A stretch of 64,000 nucleotides of DNA, from the NCBI GenBank assembly GCA_046757965.1, contig JBHHZI010000002.1, positions 1 to 64,000 of the forward strand. The letters are read 5' to 3'. This stretch comes from JBHHZI01 sp046757965. GTDB lineage: Bacteria > Acidobacteriota > Polarisedimenticolia > SMYD01. The notes beneath the pieces are model-generated. The model searched no databases. It had not been told where the DNA came from and worked only from the letters and a program-made list of their open reading frames with translations. Below are positions 32,772 through 42,500 of the stretch, one piece after another. The first letter of the stretch is position 1, and every line of letters starts with the position of its first letter. The position numbers were made by a program, and so were the translations under genes.

Positions 32772-34099
32772 GCGAAACCTCGTCGAGGACGCCGCCGCCC
32801 CCGGCCGGTGAGACCGAGGTGGGCAGCGTCTTCGTTTCCAACTATCCGCCGTACTCGTTCTGGCGCGACGAGGCCCTTTCCGACCTGGACCGCCGGCTGG
32901 CGTCACCGCCGGAAGCCGGCGCGACGTTCGGTCTGTATCTGCATGTGCCGTTCTGCCGGAAGCGATGCAAGTTCTGCTACTTCCGGGTCTACACCGACCG
33001 TGACAGCAAGCAGATCGCGCGCTACCTGTCGGGCCTCGCCGGCGAGGTGGAACGGTGTCTGCAGCACCCGGCATTTGCCGCCCGGGCGCCGGAGTTCATC
33101 TACTTCGGCGGCGGCACGCCGTCGTTCCTGAGCGTTCGCCAGATCGAGGCGCTGGTGGGGCGGCTGCGTGGCGCCGTGGAATGGGACGCGGCGCAGGAAA
33201 TCACCTTCGAATGCGAGCCGGGAACCCTCAGCGCGCCGAAGCTCGAGGCGCTGCGCGGCATCGGTGTGAATCGCCTGAGCCTGGGGGTGGAGAGCTTCAA
33301 CGACGAGATCCTCGCGGAGAACGGGCGCGCCCATCTGTCGGCCGAGATCGAGCGGGTCGTGCCCTGGATCGCGGCGCTGGACTTCGACCAGCTCAACATC
33401 GACCTGATCGCCGGCATGGTGGGCGAGACGTGGGAGAGCTGGCGCGAGTCGGTGCACCGCACCCTGGAGATCGAGCCGGAGAGCATCACCATCTATCAGA
33501 TGGAGCTGCCGTTCAACACCGTCTACTCATCGGAGGTCATCGGCGGCACGCGGCCGATGCCCGTGGCGGGCTGGGACCTGAAGCGGGACTGGCACACATG
33601 GGCCTTCGAGCAGATGGAGGCGGCTGGATACGAGGTGTCCAGCTCCTATACGATGGTCCGCAGGGAGCGGCCCGGTCGGTTCGTCTACCGGGACGCGGTC
33701 TGGCACGGCTGCGACATGCTCGGGGCCGGCGTGGCCTCGTTCTCCCACCTCGGGGGCATTCACTTCCAGAACCTGGCCTCCTGGGAGCCGTACCTCACGC
33801 GGGTCGAGGCCGGCCGGATGCCGGTCGAGCGGGCGTTTGCGACCAGCGCCGAGGACCGACTCGTGAGGGAGACGATCCTGCAGCTCAAGCTGGGCCATCT
33901 GTCACCGGACTATTTTCTGGAAAAGTTCGGCGTGGACATCCGGGACCGGTTCAGCGCCTCGTTTGATGAGCTGCGCGCGGAGGGCTGGATGGCCGACGAG
34001 ATGGACTCTCTCAGGTTGACCCGGCGTGGGCTCATCCAGGTCGATCAGCTTCTGCCACGTTTCTATGCCCCGGAGTATCGCAACGCGCGCTACACCTGA
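32768..34099 (+). CDS. HemW/HemN-like radical SAM protein
   Basis: A 443-aa radical SAM enzyme. ATG 32768 overlaps the previous stop (ATGA); the frame runs further upstream only as overlap with the propeller gene. The [4Fe-4S] cysteines are C63, C67 and C70 in YLHVPFCRKRCKFCYFRVY, the CxxxCxxC form of HemN/HemW. FIYFGGGTPSFLS, LSLGVESFNDEIL, LNIDLIAGM and the HemN C-terminal-like tail (RLTRRGLIQVDQLLPRFY) follow. The residue after the third Cys is Tyr-Phe, as in HemN. The genuine haem enzymes sit in haem loci, whereas relatives in biosynthetic clusters are methylases, cyclopropanases or unknowns. Within this operon a modifying role (C-methylation or C-C chemistry) is plausible but unproven. 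The conserved-looking N-terminal YPPYSFW segment is not part of HemW. Confidence 0.82.
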   Translation: MSETSSRTPPPPAGETEVGSVFVSNYPPYSFWRDEALSDLDRRLASPPEAGATFGLYLHVPFCRKRCKFCYFRVYTDRDSKQIARYLSGLAGEVERCLQHPAFAARAPEFIYFGGGTPSFLSVRQIEALVGRLRGAVEWDAAQEITFECEPGTLSAPKLEALRGIGVNRLSLGVESFNDEILAENGRAHLSAEIERVVPWIAALDFDQLNIDLIAGMVGETWESWRESVHRTLEIEPESITIYQMELPFNTVYSSEVIGGTRPMPVAGWDLKRDWHTWAFEQMEAAGYEVSSSYTMVRRERPGRFVYRDAVWHGCDMLGAGVASFSHLGGIHFQNLASWEPYLTRVEAGRMPVERAFATSAEDRLVRETILQLKLGHLSPDYFLEKFGVDIRDRFSASFDELRAEGWMADEMDSLRLTRRGLIQVDQLLPRFYAPEYRNARYT

Positions 34100-34117
34100 G
34101 ACGGGAGAGCCAGACTC

Positions 34118-35377
34118 ATGAGCAGCCATCACGACGTGATCATCATCGGCGGGGGACCCGCCGGCGCGACGGTGGCGGCCCTGGAGGCCGAGGCCGGTCG
34201 CGACGTGATGGTCCTCGAGCGGGACACCTTCCCGCGCTTCCACATCGGCGAATCTCTCATGCCGGCCACCTACTGGACCTTCGAGCGGCTCGGCGTGCTC
34301 GACAAGCTGGCGGCGGCAGGATTCGTGCGCAAGCAGAGCGTCCAGTTCTTCTCGTCCGGCGGCAAGGGGGCGCTGCCGTTCTACTTCTCCGATTTCGATC
34401 CTCATCCCAGCTCCGTCAGCTTCCAGGTGGAACGCAGCACATTCGATACGATCCTGCTGGAGCATGCGAAGGAGAACGGAGCGCAGGTGTCACACGGCGT
34501 CAACGTGACCGGTGTGCTGCTCGAGGGGAAGCGCGTGACCGGTGTGCGAACCGCCGGCGGCACGGGAGGCGCCCGTGAGCTGACGGCGCCCGTGGTCGTC
34601 GATGCCAGCGGGCAGCATGCTCTCCTGTCCCGTCGTTTCGGCCTGATGCGCACGGACCCGCGTCTTCGGCACTGCGCCTACTTCACCCGCTTTGCCGGCG
34701 CGGCTCGCGCCGCAGGGCGGGACGAGGGGGCCACGCTGATCCTTCACGTCGGCGGCGGGTCGTCGTGGTTCTGGTACATCCCGCTCCCCGGTGACCGGGT
34801 CAGCGTGGGTGTCGTCGGACACATCGACCGCCTGGTCCGGGGCCGGGCGCCCGATCCGCAGCAGGTGTTCGACGAGGAGGCGGCGCGCTGTCCGGCGCTG
34901 CAGGAGCGCCTCGCCGGCGCGACGCAGGAGGGGCGTGTGGAGGTCCAGCGAGACTTCTCCTACGCCGCGAAGGCGATCGCCGGCGATGGCTGGGTGCTGG
35001 CCGGCGACGCGTTCGGCTTTCTCGACCCGATCTATTCCTCCGGCATCTTCCTGGCCCTGAAGGGCGCGGAATTCGCCGCGGATTCCATCGAAGCCGCATT
35101 CGACCACGATGACTTCTCGGCCACGAGGCTGGGTGCCCACGGCCCCGAGTTCATCGCCGGCATGGAGGCGCTGCGGCGGCTCGCCTACGCCTACTACGAC
35201 GAATCGTTCAACTTCCGGCATTTTCTGTCGCGCCACCCGGAGCATCGCACGGACCTGATCCATCTTCTCATCGGTAACGTGTACCGGCGATCATGCACCG
35301 GCATCTTCGAGTCCATGAACCACGAATCTCCACAGGACGGATACGAACCGCTCCGCCTGCCCTCAGACGGATCGTGA
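34118..35377 (+). CDS. FAD-dependent halogenase-family oxidoreductase
   Basis: A 419-aa flavoprotein. The dinucleotide motif is GGGPAG (11-16), FPRFHIGESLMP is typical of the flavin-dependent halogenase branch, and GWVLAGDAFGFLDPIYSSG is the second FAD motif. A WxWxIP sequence (WFWYIP, 217-222), the signature separating halogenases from monooxygenases, and a Lys at 72 (AAGFVRKQSVQF) in the position of the catalytic lysine are both present. This makes halogenation of a tethered or free aromatic/alkyl substrate possible. Many family members in clusters are instead dehydrogenases, so activity is open. It starts 18 nt after the radical SAM gene and overlaps the DUF3311 gene by GTGA. Confidence 0.82.
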   Translation: MSSHHDVIIIGGGPAGATVAALEAEAGRDVMVLERDTFPRFHIGESLMPATYWTFERLGVLDKLAAAGFVRKQSVQFFSSGGKGALPFYFSDFDPHPSSVSFQVERSTFDTILLEHAKENGAQVSHGVNVTGVLLEGKRVTGVRTAGGTGGARELTAPVVVDASGQHALLSRRFGLMRTDPRLRHCAYFTRFAGAARAAGRDEGATLILHVGGGSSWFWYIPLPGDRVSVGVVGHIDRLVRGRAPDPQQVFDEEAARCPALQERLAGATQEGRVEVQRDFSYAAKAIAGDGWVLAGDAFGFLDPIYSSGIFLALKGAEFAADSIEAAFDHDDFSATRLGAHGPEFIAGMEALRRLAYAYYDESFNFRHFLSRHPEHRTDLIHLLIGNVYRRSCTGIFESMNHESPQDGYEPLRLPSDGS

Positions 35378-35601
35378 ACCGCCCGGTCCGGCTGCTGCTG
35401 GTCGTGGCGGCGGCGACGTTGTACGTGCTGCACAACGATGTCTGGCTGTGGAACGACAGCCGCCGTGTCCTCGGGTTGCCCGCCAGCCTGGCGTATCACG
35501 TGGCGTACTGCCTGGCCGCGGCCGTGCTGATGGGGCTCTTCGTGGGCTTCGCCTGGCCCCATGAGGGGGATGACGACGCCGTCGAGGGTCCTCCCCGGTG
35601 A
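35374..35601 (+). CDS. DUF3311-type small membrane protein
   Basis: A 75-aa protein starting at GTG 35374 (GTGA overlap with the flavoprotein stop) and ending in a GTGA overlap with the symporter. It has two hydrophobic helices (LLLVVAAATLYVLHNDVWLW and SLAYHVAYCLAAAVLMGLFVGFAW) and an acidic tail. DUF3311-type proteins of this length and topology are regularly encoded directly before a sodium:solute symporter and are thought to be an accessory subunit, like YhdT before PanF. An upstream in-frame ATG at 35293 lies inside the flavoprotein gene and is unlikely. Confidence 0.75.
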   Translation: MNRPVRLLLVVAAATLYVLHNDVWLWNDSRRVLGLPASLAYHVAYCLAAAVLMGLFVGFAWPHEGDDDAVEGPPR

Positions 35602-37061
35602 CCCTGGCGGTCATCCTGATCTATCTCGCCGCCGTGCTGCTCGTCGGAGTGCTGGGCCACCGGCTGTTTCGCGGCACCGGCGAGGATTACTTCCTCGCCA
35701 CCCGCACCATCGGACCGTTCGTCCTGCTGATGTCGCTGTTCGGCACCCACATGACGGCGTTCTCCCTCCTGGGGGCGTCGGGAGAGGCGTATCATGAGGG
35801 CGTCGGTGTGTTCGGCCTGATGGCCAGCTCATCGGCCCTGGTGGTGCCGCTGGTGTTCCTCGGCGTGGGAACGCGCCTGTACCGGTGCGGCAAGCGACTC
35901 GGTCATGTCACCCAGGTGCAGTACTTCAGGGAGCGCTGGGAATCCGACGGGCTGGGACTCCTGCTGTTCATCGTCACGGTGGCGCTGGTCATCCCGTACC
36001 TGCTCATCGGTGTGATGGGCGGTGGGATCGCCCTGAACCAGATCACCGGCGGTGATGTGCCGGAGTGGGTGGGCGGGCTGATGATCTGCGGCGTGGTGCT
36101 GGGCTATGTGACCACCGGCGGTCTGCGCAGCACCGCCTGGGCCAACACCTTCCAGACCCTGGTGTTCATGATCCTCGGGGGAGTGGCCTTCGCGGTGGTC
36201 GTGCACGATCTCGGCGGGCTGGACGCCGCGCTGGATCGTGTGGCGGCCGTCTCGCCGTCTCTTCTCGTGCCCGGGCAGGCCATGCCGCTGGGCCGGATGG
36301 TCTCCTACACGCTCATCCCCCTGTCCGTCGGCATGTTTCCCCACATCTTCATGCACTGGCTGACCGCCCGCCGTGTCGAGACGTTCCGGCTCACCGTCAT
36401 CCTCTATCCGCTCTGCGTCGCGGTGGTGTGGCTGCCCAGCGTGCTGATGGGGCTGTTCGGCGCGGTGGAGTTCCCGGGGCTGGCGGGGCCTGCCGCCAAC
36501 GCCGTGCTCGTCAAGCTGATTCACGCCCATGCGCCCGATCTGCTCGCCGGCCTGCTGGGCGCCGGGGTCTTCGCCGCCGTGATGTCGTCGCTGGATTCCC
36601 AGACGCTTTCCCTGGGCACCATGTTCGCCCGCGACATCGTCCTGCACCACGGCTTTCAGGACCACCTGAGCGAGCGGTATCAGGTCATTCTCGGGCGCCT
36701 GTTCGTGTCCGGTGTGCTGCTGGTCACCTTCCTGCTGTCGCTGGTGGCCGACCGCAGCATCTTCCGCCTGGGTATCTGGTCGTTCACCGGCTTCGCCGCA
36801 CTCTTCCCGCTGGTCGTCGCGGCGCTGTTCTGGCGACGCAGCACCGCGGCCGGAGCCATCGCCGCGGTGCTGACCATGGCCGTCCTGTGGGTCCGGGCCT
36901 TCGTGCGCAGCGGCGGCGGCGCCTCCTCCGGCCCGGGAGGGCTGATGCCGGTGGCCTCGATCCTGGCGGCCTCCGCCGCGGCGCTGGTGGTGGTGTCCCT
37001 CGTGACCCGGCCGCCCTCGCCCGCAGCCCTGGCGCGTTTCTTCCCCGAGGGCGACGGATGA
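35598..37061 (+). CDS. Sodium:solute symporter family transporter
   Basis: A 487-aa inner-membrane protein with about 13 helices. SSS signatures include GTGEDYFLATRTIGPFVLLMSLFGTHMTAFSLLG, the start of the LeuT-fold core, and the helix-8-region motif AAVMSSLDSQTLSLGTMFARDI (sodium site residues). It would take up a small organic solute with Na+. The gene is coupled to DUF3311 upstream (GTGA) and the glycosyltransferase downstream (ATGA), so its substrate may be a precursor for the pathway, for example the acid to be activated. No substrate can be deduced. Confidence 0.93.
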   Translation: MTLAVILIYLAAVLLVGVLGHRLFRGTGEDYFLATRTIGPFVLLMSLFGTHMTAFSLLGASGEAYHEGVGVFGLMASSSALVVPLVFLGVGTRLYRCGKRLGHVTQVQYFRERWESDGLGLLLFIVTVALVIPYLLIGVMGGGIALNQITGGDVPEWVGGLMICGVVLGYVTTGGLRSTAWANTFQTLVFMILGGVAFAVVVHDLGGLDAALDRVAAVSPSLLVPGQAMPLGRMVSYTLIPLSVGMFPHIFMHWLTARRVETFRLTVILYPLCVAVVWLPSVLMGLFGAVEFPGLAGPAANAVLVKLIHAHAPDLLAGLLGAGVFAAVMSSLDSQTLSLGTMFARDIVLHHGFQDHLSERYQVILGRLFVSGVLLVTFLLSLVADRSIFRLGIWSFTGFAALFPLVVAALFWRRSTAAGAIAAVLTMAVLWVRAFVRSGGGASSGPGGLMPVASILAASAAALVVVSLVTRPPSPAALARFFPEGDG

Positions 37062-38386
37062 GCCTGTCGCCCGGCCGTGCCCTGCGCATCGCCCACATCA
37101 CGCCCGGTGCGGGCGGCATGGTCTGCGGGAGCTGTCTGCACGACAACACACTCGCGGCTGCCCTCGAGAGGGAGGGCCACCAGGTGGCCCTGGTGCCGAT
37201 CTACACGCCGCTGCGCACCGACGAGGAGGACGTGAGTCTTTCCCGTGTGTTCTATGGCGCGGTCAATATCTATCTCCAGCAGCACAGCCGGCTGTTCCGC
37301 CACACCCCGTGGATGCTCGACCGCCTCCTGGATCGTCCGGGGTTGTTGGCGTGGGTCGGACGGCGGGCGGGGAGCGTGGACGCGCGCCAGCTCGGCGCCC
37401 TCACACGCTCGATGCTCGAGGGCGAGGAAGGCCACCAGGCGAAGGAACTCGAGAAACTCGTGCACTGGCTGGGGACCGGGTTCCGTCCCGACATCGTGCA
37501 CCTGTCCAACTCGTTGCTGCTGGGACTGGCCCGTCGACTCCGGGAGGCGACCGGGGCGCCGGTCGTCTGCTCGGTGCAGGGAGAAGACCTGTTTGTCGAT
37601 GAATTGCCGGCAGCCGACCGGACGGCGGTGACCGAACTGCTCTGCCGGCGTGCCCGGGACGTGGACGCGTTCATCGCTCCCGGTGAGGCGGTGGCCCGCC
37701 GGATGGGCGCGCGCCTGGGCGTGGAGGCGGAGCGGATGCATCGCGTCCCGCTGGGTATTCGACTCGACGGCCACGTCGGAACGCCGCGCGCCGTGGCGGT
37801 CGGAGCGCCGTTCACCATCGGCTACATGGCCCGCATCTGTCCCGAGAAGGGGTTGCACCTGCTGGTCGACGCCTTCCGGCGGCTGGCCGACCGCGGCGGC
37901 GAGCGGCGCATCCGCCTCGAGGTTGCCGGCAGCATCGGGCCTCGTGACGCGGCCTATCTCGAGGGCATCCGGCGGCAACTGGATGGGTGGCAGCTCGCCT
38001 CGTCGGTGGTCGTGCACGGTGAGGTGGACCGCGCGGCCAAGCTCGCGCTCCTGGCGCGCGCGGACGTGGTCTCGGTGCCGGCGACCTATCCGGAGGCGAA
38101 GGGGCTGTACGTGCTCGAGGCGCTGGCCAGCGGCACGCCGGTGGTGCAGCCGGAGGCGGGCGCCTTCCCGGAAATCCTCGCCGGAACCGGCGGTGGAATC
38201 CTGTACGATGCGGACCGGCCCGGCGCGCTGGCGCAGGCCCTGGAGAAGATGATGACCGATGACGCCGAGAGGCTGGCGCTGGCCCGGGCCGGGCACGCGG
38301 CGGTGGTGGCCCGGTTCAGCGATACGACCATGGCGCGAACCACCGTGGCGGTCTACGAGCAGATCCTGAAAGGATACGGCCGATGA
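37058..38386 (+). CDS. GT4-type glycosyltransferase
   Basis: A 442-aa GT-B fold enzyme. ATG 37058 overlaps the symporter stop (ATGA). The N-terminal acceptor domain begins IAHITPGAGGMVCGSCLHDN, GTFRPDIVHLSN is the hinge-side strand, and the donor domain has IGYMARICPEKGLHLLVDAF and the nucleotide-sugar signature EAKGLYVLEALASGTPVVQPEAGAFPEI (the E-x7-E motif). A long insert at about 65-150 (VFYGAVNIYLQQHSRLFRHTPWML) is characteristic of a planctomycete-type subgroup. It probably adds a sugar to the pathway product or to a lipid. Its stop overlaps the thioesterase start. Confidence 0.9.
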   Translation: MSLSPGRALRIAHITPGAGGMVCGSCLHDNTLAAALEREGHQVALVPIYTPLRTDEEDVSLSRVFYGAVNIYLQQHSRLFRHTPWMLDRLLDRPGLLAWVGRRAGSVDARQLGALTRSMLEGEEGHQAKELEKLVHWLGTGFRPDIVHLSNSLLLGLARRLREATGAPVVCSVQGEDLFVDELPAADRTAVTELLCRRARDVDAFIAPGEAVARRMGARLGVEAERMHRVPLGIRLDGHVGTPRAVAVGAPFTIGYMARICPEKGLHLLVDAFRRLADRGGERRIRLEVAGSIGPRDAAYLEGIRRQLDGWQLASSVVVHGEVDRAAKLALLARADVVSVPATYPEAKGLYVLEALASGTPVVQPEAGAFPEILAGTGGGILYDADRPGALAQALEKMMTDDAERLALARAGHAAVVARFSDTTMARTTVAVYEQILKGYGR

Positions 38387-38823
38387 AGTCGAGCGTCCCG
38401 TTCGTGGCCCGTCGCACCGTGGAGTTCTCCGATTCGGACATGGGTGGCGTGGTGCATTTCTCCCGTTACCTGGTGTACATGGAGACGGCGGAGCACCAGT
38501 TCCTGAGGTCCCGGGGCATCGAGGTGCATGCCGAGTTCGAGGGCCGGTTGCTGAGCTGGCCGCGCGTGGCGATCCGCTGCGAATACCGGCAGGCCGCGCG
38601 GTTTCGCGATGCCATCGACATCGAGGTGCGCGTTCTGCGCCGGGGAACACGGTCGGTGACCTACGGGTTCCGGCTGCGCCGGGCCGATGAGGACCTGGCG
38701 ACCGGTGAGATGACCGCGGTCTGCTGCGTCGTGGATCCGGGCACGGGAACGTTGCAGTCGGTGGAGATTCCTGCCGCCATCGCTGCGGCCATCGGTGAGG
38801 GCGAGCGAGACGGAACGAGCTGA
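38383..38823 (+). CDS. Hotdog-fold acyl-CoA/acyl thioesterase (4-HBT family)
   Basis: A 146-aa single hotdog domain. The family motif FSDSDMGGVVHFSRYLVYMETAE places the catalytic Asp at residue 19 and the helix with Glu about 16 residues on; RCEYRQAARFRDAIDIEVRV is the second strand set. It hydrolyses an acyl-CoA or acyl-carrier thioester, releasing the free acid that the LuxE/EhpF-like enzyme could activate. That would parallel the acyl-transferase/thioesterase, synthetase and reductase trio of bacterial fatty-acid reductase systems, although LuxD itself is an alpha/beta hydrolase. ATGA overlap with the glycosyltransferase. Confidence 0.9.
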   Translation: MKSSVPFVARRTVEFSDSDMGGVVHFSRYLVYMETAEHQFLRSRGIEVHAEFEGRLLSWPRVAIRCEYRQAARFRDAIDIEVRVLRRGTRSVTYGFRLRRADEDLATGEMTAVCCVVDPGTGTLQSVEIPAAIAAAIGEGERDGTS

Positions 38824-38876
38824 CGGCGCGGTCGGCGACGCCACGAGGACGTCGTCAGCGATGAGGACGGAGGGCG

Positions 38877-39575
38877 ATGATGACGGAGGCAGGCCACGAC
38901 GCGGTGCTCAGGGTCGAAGAGGTCACCCGCAGCTACCCGGCCGGACGCACGACACTGGAGGTGCTGCGTGGCGTGACGTTCACCATGGGTGCCGCCTCGG
39001 CGCTGGCCATCACCGGCCCGTCCGGATCGGGCAAGAGCACGCTGCTTCATCTCATCGGTGGTCTCGACCGGCCGACGTCGGGCCGCATCGAATACGATGG
39101 CACCTCGCCTCAGGACCTTCCCGAACCGCAGCTCGCGGCATTCCGCAACCGCCGGGTCGGGTTCGTCTTCCAGGACCATCATCTGCTGCCGCAGTACTCG
39201 GTGCTCGAGAACGTCCTGCTGCCGACGCGGGCGCTGGGTGGCGGCGGTGGCCCGGAATCGGTGGCCCGTGCCCGGCACCTGCTCGAGCGCGTCGGACTGG
39301 ACCGGCGTCTGACCCATCACCCGGATGAACTGTCCGGCGGTGAGCGGCAACGCACGGCGGTGGCGCGGGCGCTGATCAATCGCCCCGGCATGCTGCTGTG
39401 CGACGAGCCGACCGGCAGCCTCGACCGCGCATCGGCCAAGGCCGTGGCCGGGCTCCTCTTCGATCTCCACGCCGCGGAGCAGAATCTGCTCATCATCGTG
39501 ACCCACAATCTCGATCTGGCCCGCAGATTCGACCGGCGTCTCGAGCTAGTGGATGGCCGATGCTCCGCAGTCTGA
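38877..39575 (+). CDS. LolD/MacB-type ABC transporter ATP-binding protein
   Basis: A 232-aa ATPase. Walker A is GPSGSGKST, the Q-loop region is VFQDHHLLPQYSVLENVLLP, the signature is LSGGERQRTAVARAL, and Walker B is MLLCDEPTGSLD. The last two and the length assign it to the MacB/LolD/FtsE group that drives FtsX-like permeases. GGAGG precedes two consecutive ATG codons (38877, 38880); the second has the better spacing. It overlaps the permease gene by 16 nt. It powers extraction or export of a lipid, lipoprotein or peptide product together with the next gene. Confidence 0.95.
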   Translation: MMTEAGHDAVLRVEEVTRSYPAGRTTLEVLRGVTFTMGAASALAITGPSGSGKSTLLHLIGGLDRPTSGRIEYDGTSPQDLPEPQLAAFRNRRVGFVFQDHHLLPQYSVLENVLLPTRALGGGGGPESVARARHLLERVGLDRRLTHHPDELSGGERQRTAVARALINRPGMLLCDEPTGSLDRASAKAVAGLLFDLHAAEQNLLIIVTHNLDLARRFDRRLELVDGRCSAV

Positions 39576-42500
39576 TCCACCATCGCCGTGTGAGCACCGC
39601 GGTGGTGCTGGCGGGAGCAGTCGCGACCGCGGTGTTGACCGGTGCGCTGCTGGTCGGTGATTCGGTGCGCGGGAGCCTGGCGGACCTGACCCGGGAGCGC
39701 CTCGGACGGATCGACGAGGTCCTCGTCGGCCCCCGCTTCTTCCGGGAACATCTCGCCGACGAGCTGACGGCACCGCCGGATCGGGTGTGCGAGACGGTGG
39801 TGCCCGCCATCTTCATGACGGGGAGCGCCGTGCACGGTACGACCGGCGCGCGAACCTCGGGTGTCTCGGTGCGCGGTGTCGATGGCCGGTTCCTCGACCT
39901 GCTGGACTGGCCGGACGGCGGCGTGCCGGACCTCGCGACAGCAGAGGGGGCGTCGTTTCCGCCCGTGGTGGTGAACGAGTCGCTGGCGCGCGACCTCGAT
40001 GCCCACCCGGGTGACCCGATTCTCCTGTCGTTTCCGCGGGCCTCGGACGTGCCGAGGGACACGGTCCTGGGGGAGAAGGATCCGGCGAGCGTGGTCAAGC
40101 GCTTGCGGCTGACGGTGGTGGGCGTCGTCTCAGACCGGGGCGGGGGTCGCTTCGGACTGGCGGCCAACCAGGTGGCGCCGCGCAATGCCTTCGTGCCCCT
40201 GAGCCGCCTGCAGCGGACGCTGGATCTGGCGGGGCGGGCGAACGTGCTGCTGGCGGCGTGCGCGGAGGCGTCCCCGACGGAAGAGCTGGACCGGAGCGTC
40301 GGCGCGGTCCTGTCTCTGGCGGACCTCGGGTTGAGTGTGACGGACGCGGGCGACCGCCTGGACCTGCAGAGCCGGCGTCTCGTTCTGGCGCCGTCCACCG
40401 TCAAGGTCATCGATGAGGTGGCGGCGGCGGAGGGTCTTCCCGTGCGACACGTGGTGACCTACCTGGCCAACCGCATCGAGGTGGGCCGTCGCGCCGTGCC
40501 GTACTCGACGGTGAGCGGACTGGATCTCGGTCCGGCGCCGCCGTTCGAGACGCTGCGCCCCATTGCGGGCCATCTCGACGGCGGACTCGGGGACCGTGAG
40601 ATCGTGCTGAACGAGTGGGCGGCGACCGACCTTTCGGCCTCTCCCGGGGATGAGGTGCGACTGACCTACTTCGCCGTCGGCCCGCACGAGGAACTGCGCA
40701 CGGCATCGGCGTCGTTCACGCTGCGGGCGGTGGTGGCCATGGAGGGGCTCGGTGCCGATGCCGGTCTCACCCCGGACTATCCCGGCATCCAGGATGCCGG
40801 CGACATGGCCGGCTGGAACCCGCCGTTTCCGGTGGACCTGAGCCAGGTGCGTCCGGAGGATGAGGCGTACTGGGACCGCTGGCGGGCCGTGCCGAAGGCC
40901 TTCGTGTCGCTGGCCACCGGCTCGGCACTGTGGGGCACGCGTCACGGCGCGGTGACGTCGGTGCGTGTGGCGGCGAGCACGGCCGCGGCCCGGAACGGTT
41001 TCCTGGAAGACGTGCGCACGAGGTTGCTGTCGGCGGCGCACCCGTTTCGATTCCAGCCGGTGAAGACCGCGGGGTTGAGCGCGGCGTCCGGGGCGACCGA
41101 TTTCAGCATGCTGTTCGTCAGCTTCAGTTTCTTCCTCATCCTGGCGGCGGCGATGCTGGTGACCCTGCTGTTCGGCCTGGGTGTCGAGCAGCGGGCCCGG
41201 GAGATCGGGTTGCGCCGGGCGATCGGCACGCCGATGGCCCGCGTCCGCAACCAGCTCCTCGGTGAGGGACTGCTGCTGGCGGTGGTGGGCGGGGGTCTCG
41301 GCGTGGCGGGTGGCTGGGCCTACGGCTGGCTGATGATGACCGGGCTACGCACGGTCTGGGTCGGCGCCGTGGGCACGCCCGTCCTCTTCCTCCACGTGAC
41401 CGCGACGAGCCTGCTCGGCGGCTGGATCGGTTCGGTCCTGGTGGTGGAGATCGCCGTCGGCCTGGCCGTGCGCCGCCTCCGCAAGGTGGCGCCCACCGCC
41501 CTGCTGGCCGGCGCCGGCAGCCTGGTCCGCCGGGCGCCGGCGGGGCGGGTGACGACCGCTCTGGCGCTCGGTGGCTGGCTGACCGGAGCTGGACTGCTGG
41601 CCACCATGATCCTCACCGGCGCGGGGGAGTCTCCCGGGCTGGCCTTCGGCGTGGGCGGGGCGCTGCTGGTGGGTTGCCTGGCCACGTTTGCACGCTGGTG
41701 CCGCCGCCGGCCGCCTTCGACCCTGGCGCGGGCACCGGGGCCCATCGCGATGGCAGCGCGCAACAGCGCCGAGAACCCGGGACGCAGTCTGCTCTCGATG
41801 GCGCTGGTGGCGTCGACGAGCTTCATCATCATCCTGGTCGCCGCCAATCGCCACGAGTTCGGCGACGAGGAGACCGATCGCCGGTCGGGAACCGGCGGTT
41901 TTGCGCTGCTGGCCGAGGCGACGGTTCCCGTGGTGGCGGACCTCTCTTCGGAGACGGGACGCGCGGCAGTGGGGTTGAGCGCCGATGCCTCCCTGGGACC
42001 CGATGTCGAGATCTTTCCGCTGCGCCTGCTGCCGGGCAATGACGCCAGTTGCCTGAATCTCTACCGGCCGTCGGCGCCGCGGGTGCTGGGAGTGCCGCCG
42101 GAGTTCGTCGCGCGGGGCGGTTTCACCTTCCAGGCCCATGCCGCCGGCCCGACCGCCGGGTGGAATGTTCTGACGTCTTCATTCGATGATGGCGCCATCC
42201 CGGCCATCGCCGACGCCAAGTCCGCCCAGTGGCTCTGGAAGCTCGGTCTCGGGGACGATGTCATCCTCCCGGACGAGGCCGGCCGCCTTCTTCATCTGCG
42301 CCTGGTCGGCCTGTTGCAGGCCAGCATCTTCCAGAGCGAGATCCTCATCCCGGAGGCGGCGTTTCTGGAGCATTTCCCGGGGCGCGCGGGTTATTCGGTG
42401 TTTGCCGTGGATGCCCCGGCCGCGCGCTCGGCGAGCGTGGGCCTGGCCCTGGAGCGTGGGCTGGCGCCGTTCGGCGTCGATGCGGTCTCCACCCGGGAGC

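Noticed and set aside
35293..35373. Upstream ATG start for the DUF3311 protein
   Set aside because: It would add 27 basic residues encoded inside the flavoprotein gene; GTG 35374 gives a GTGA overlap and a normal two-helix protein.
27845..38823. A bacterial luciferase (lux) operon
   Set aside because: No luxA/luxB-type luciferase gene is present; only the acid-reduction logic is similar, and the thioesterase is a hotdog protein rather than LuxD.
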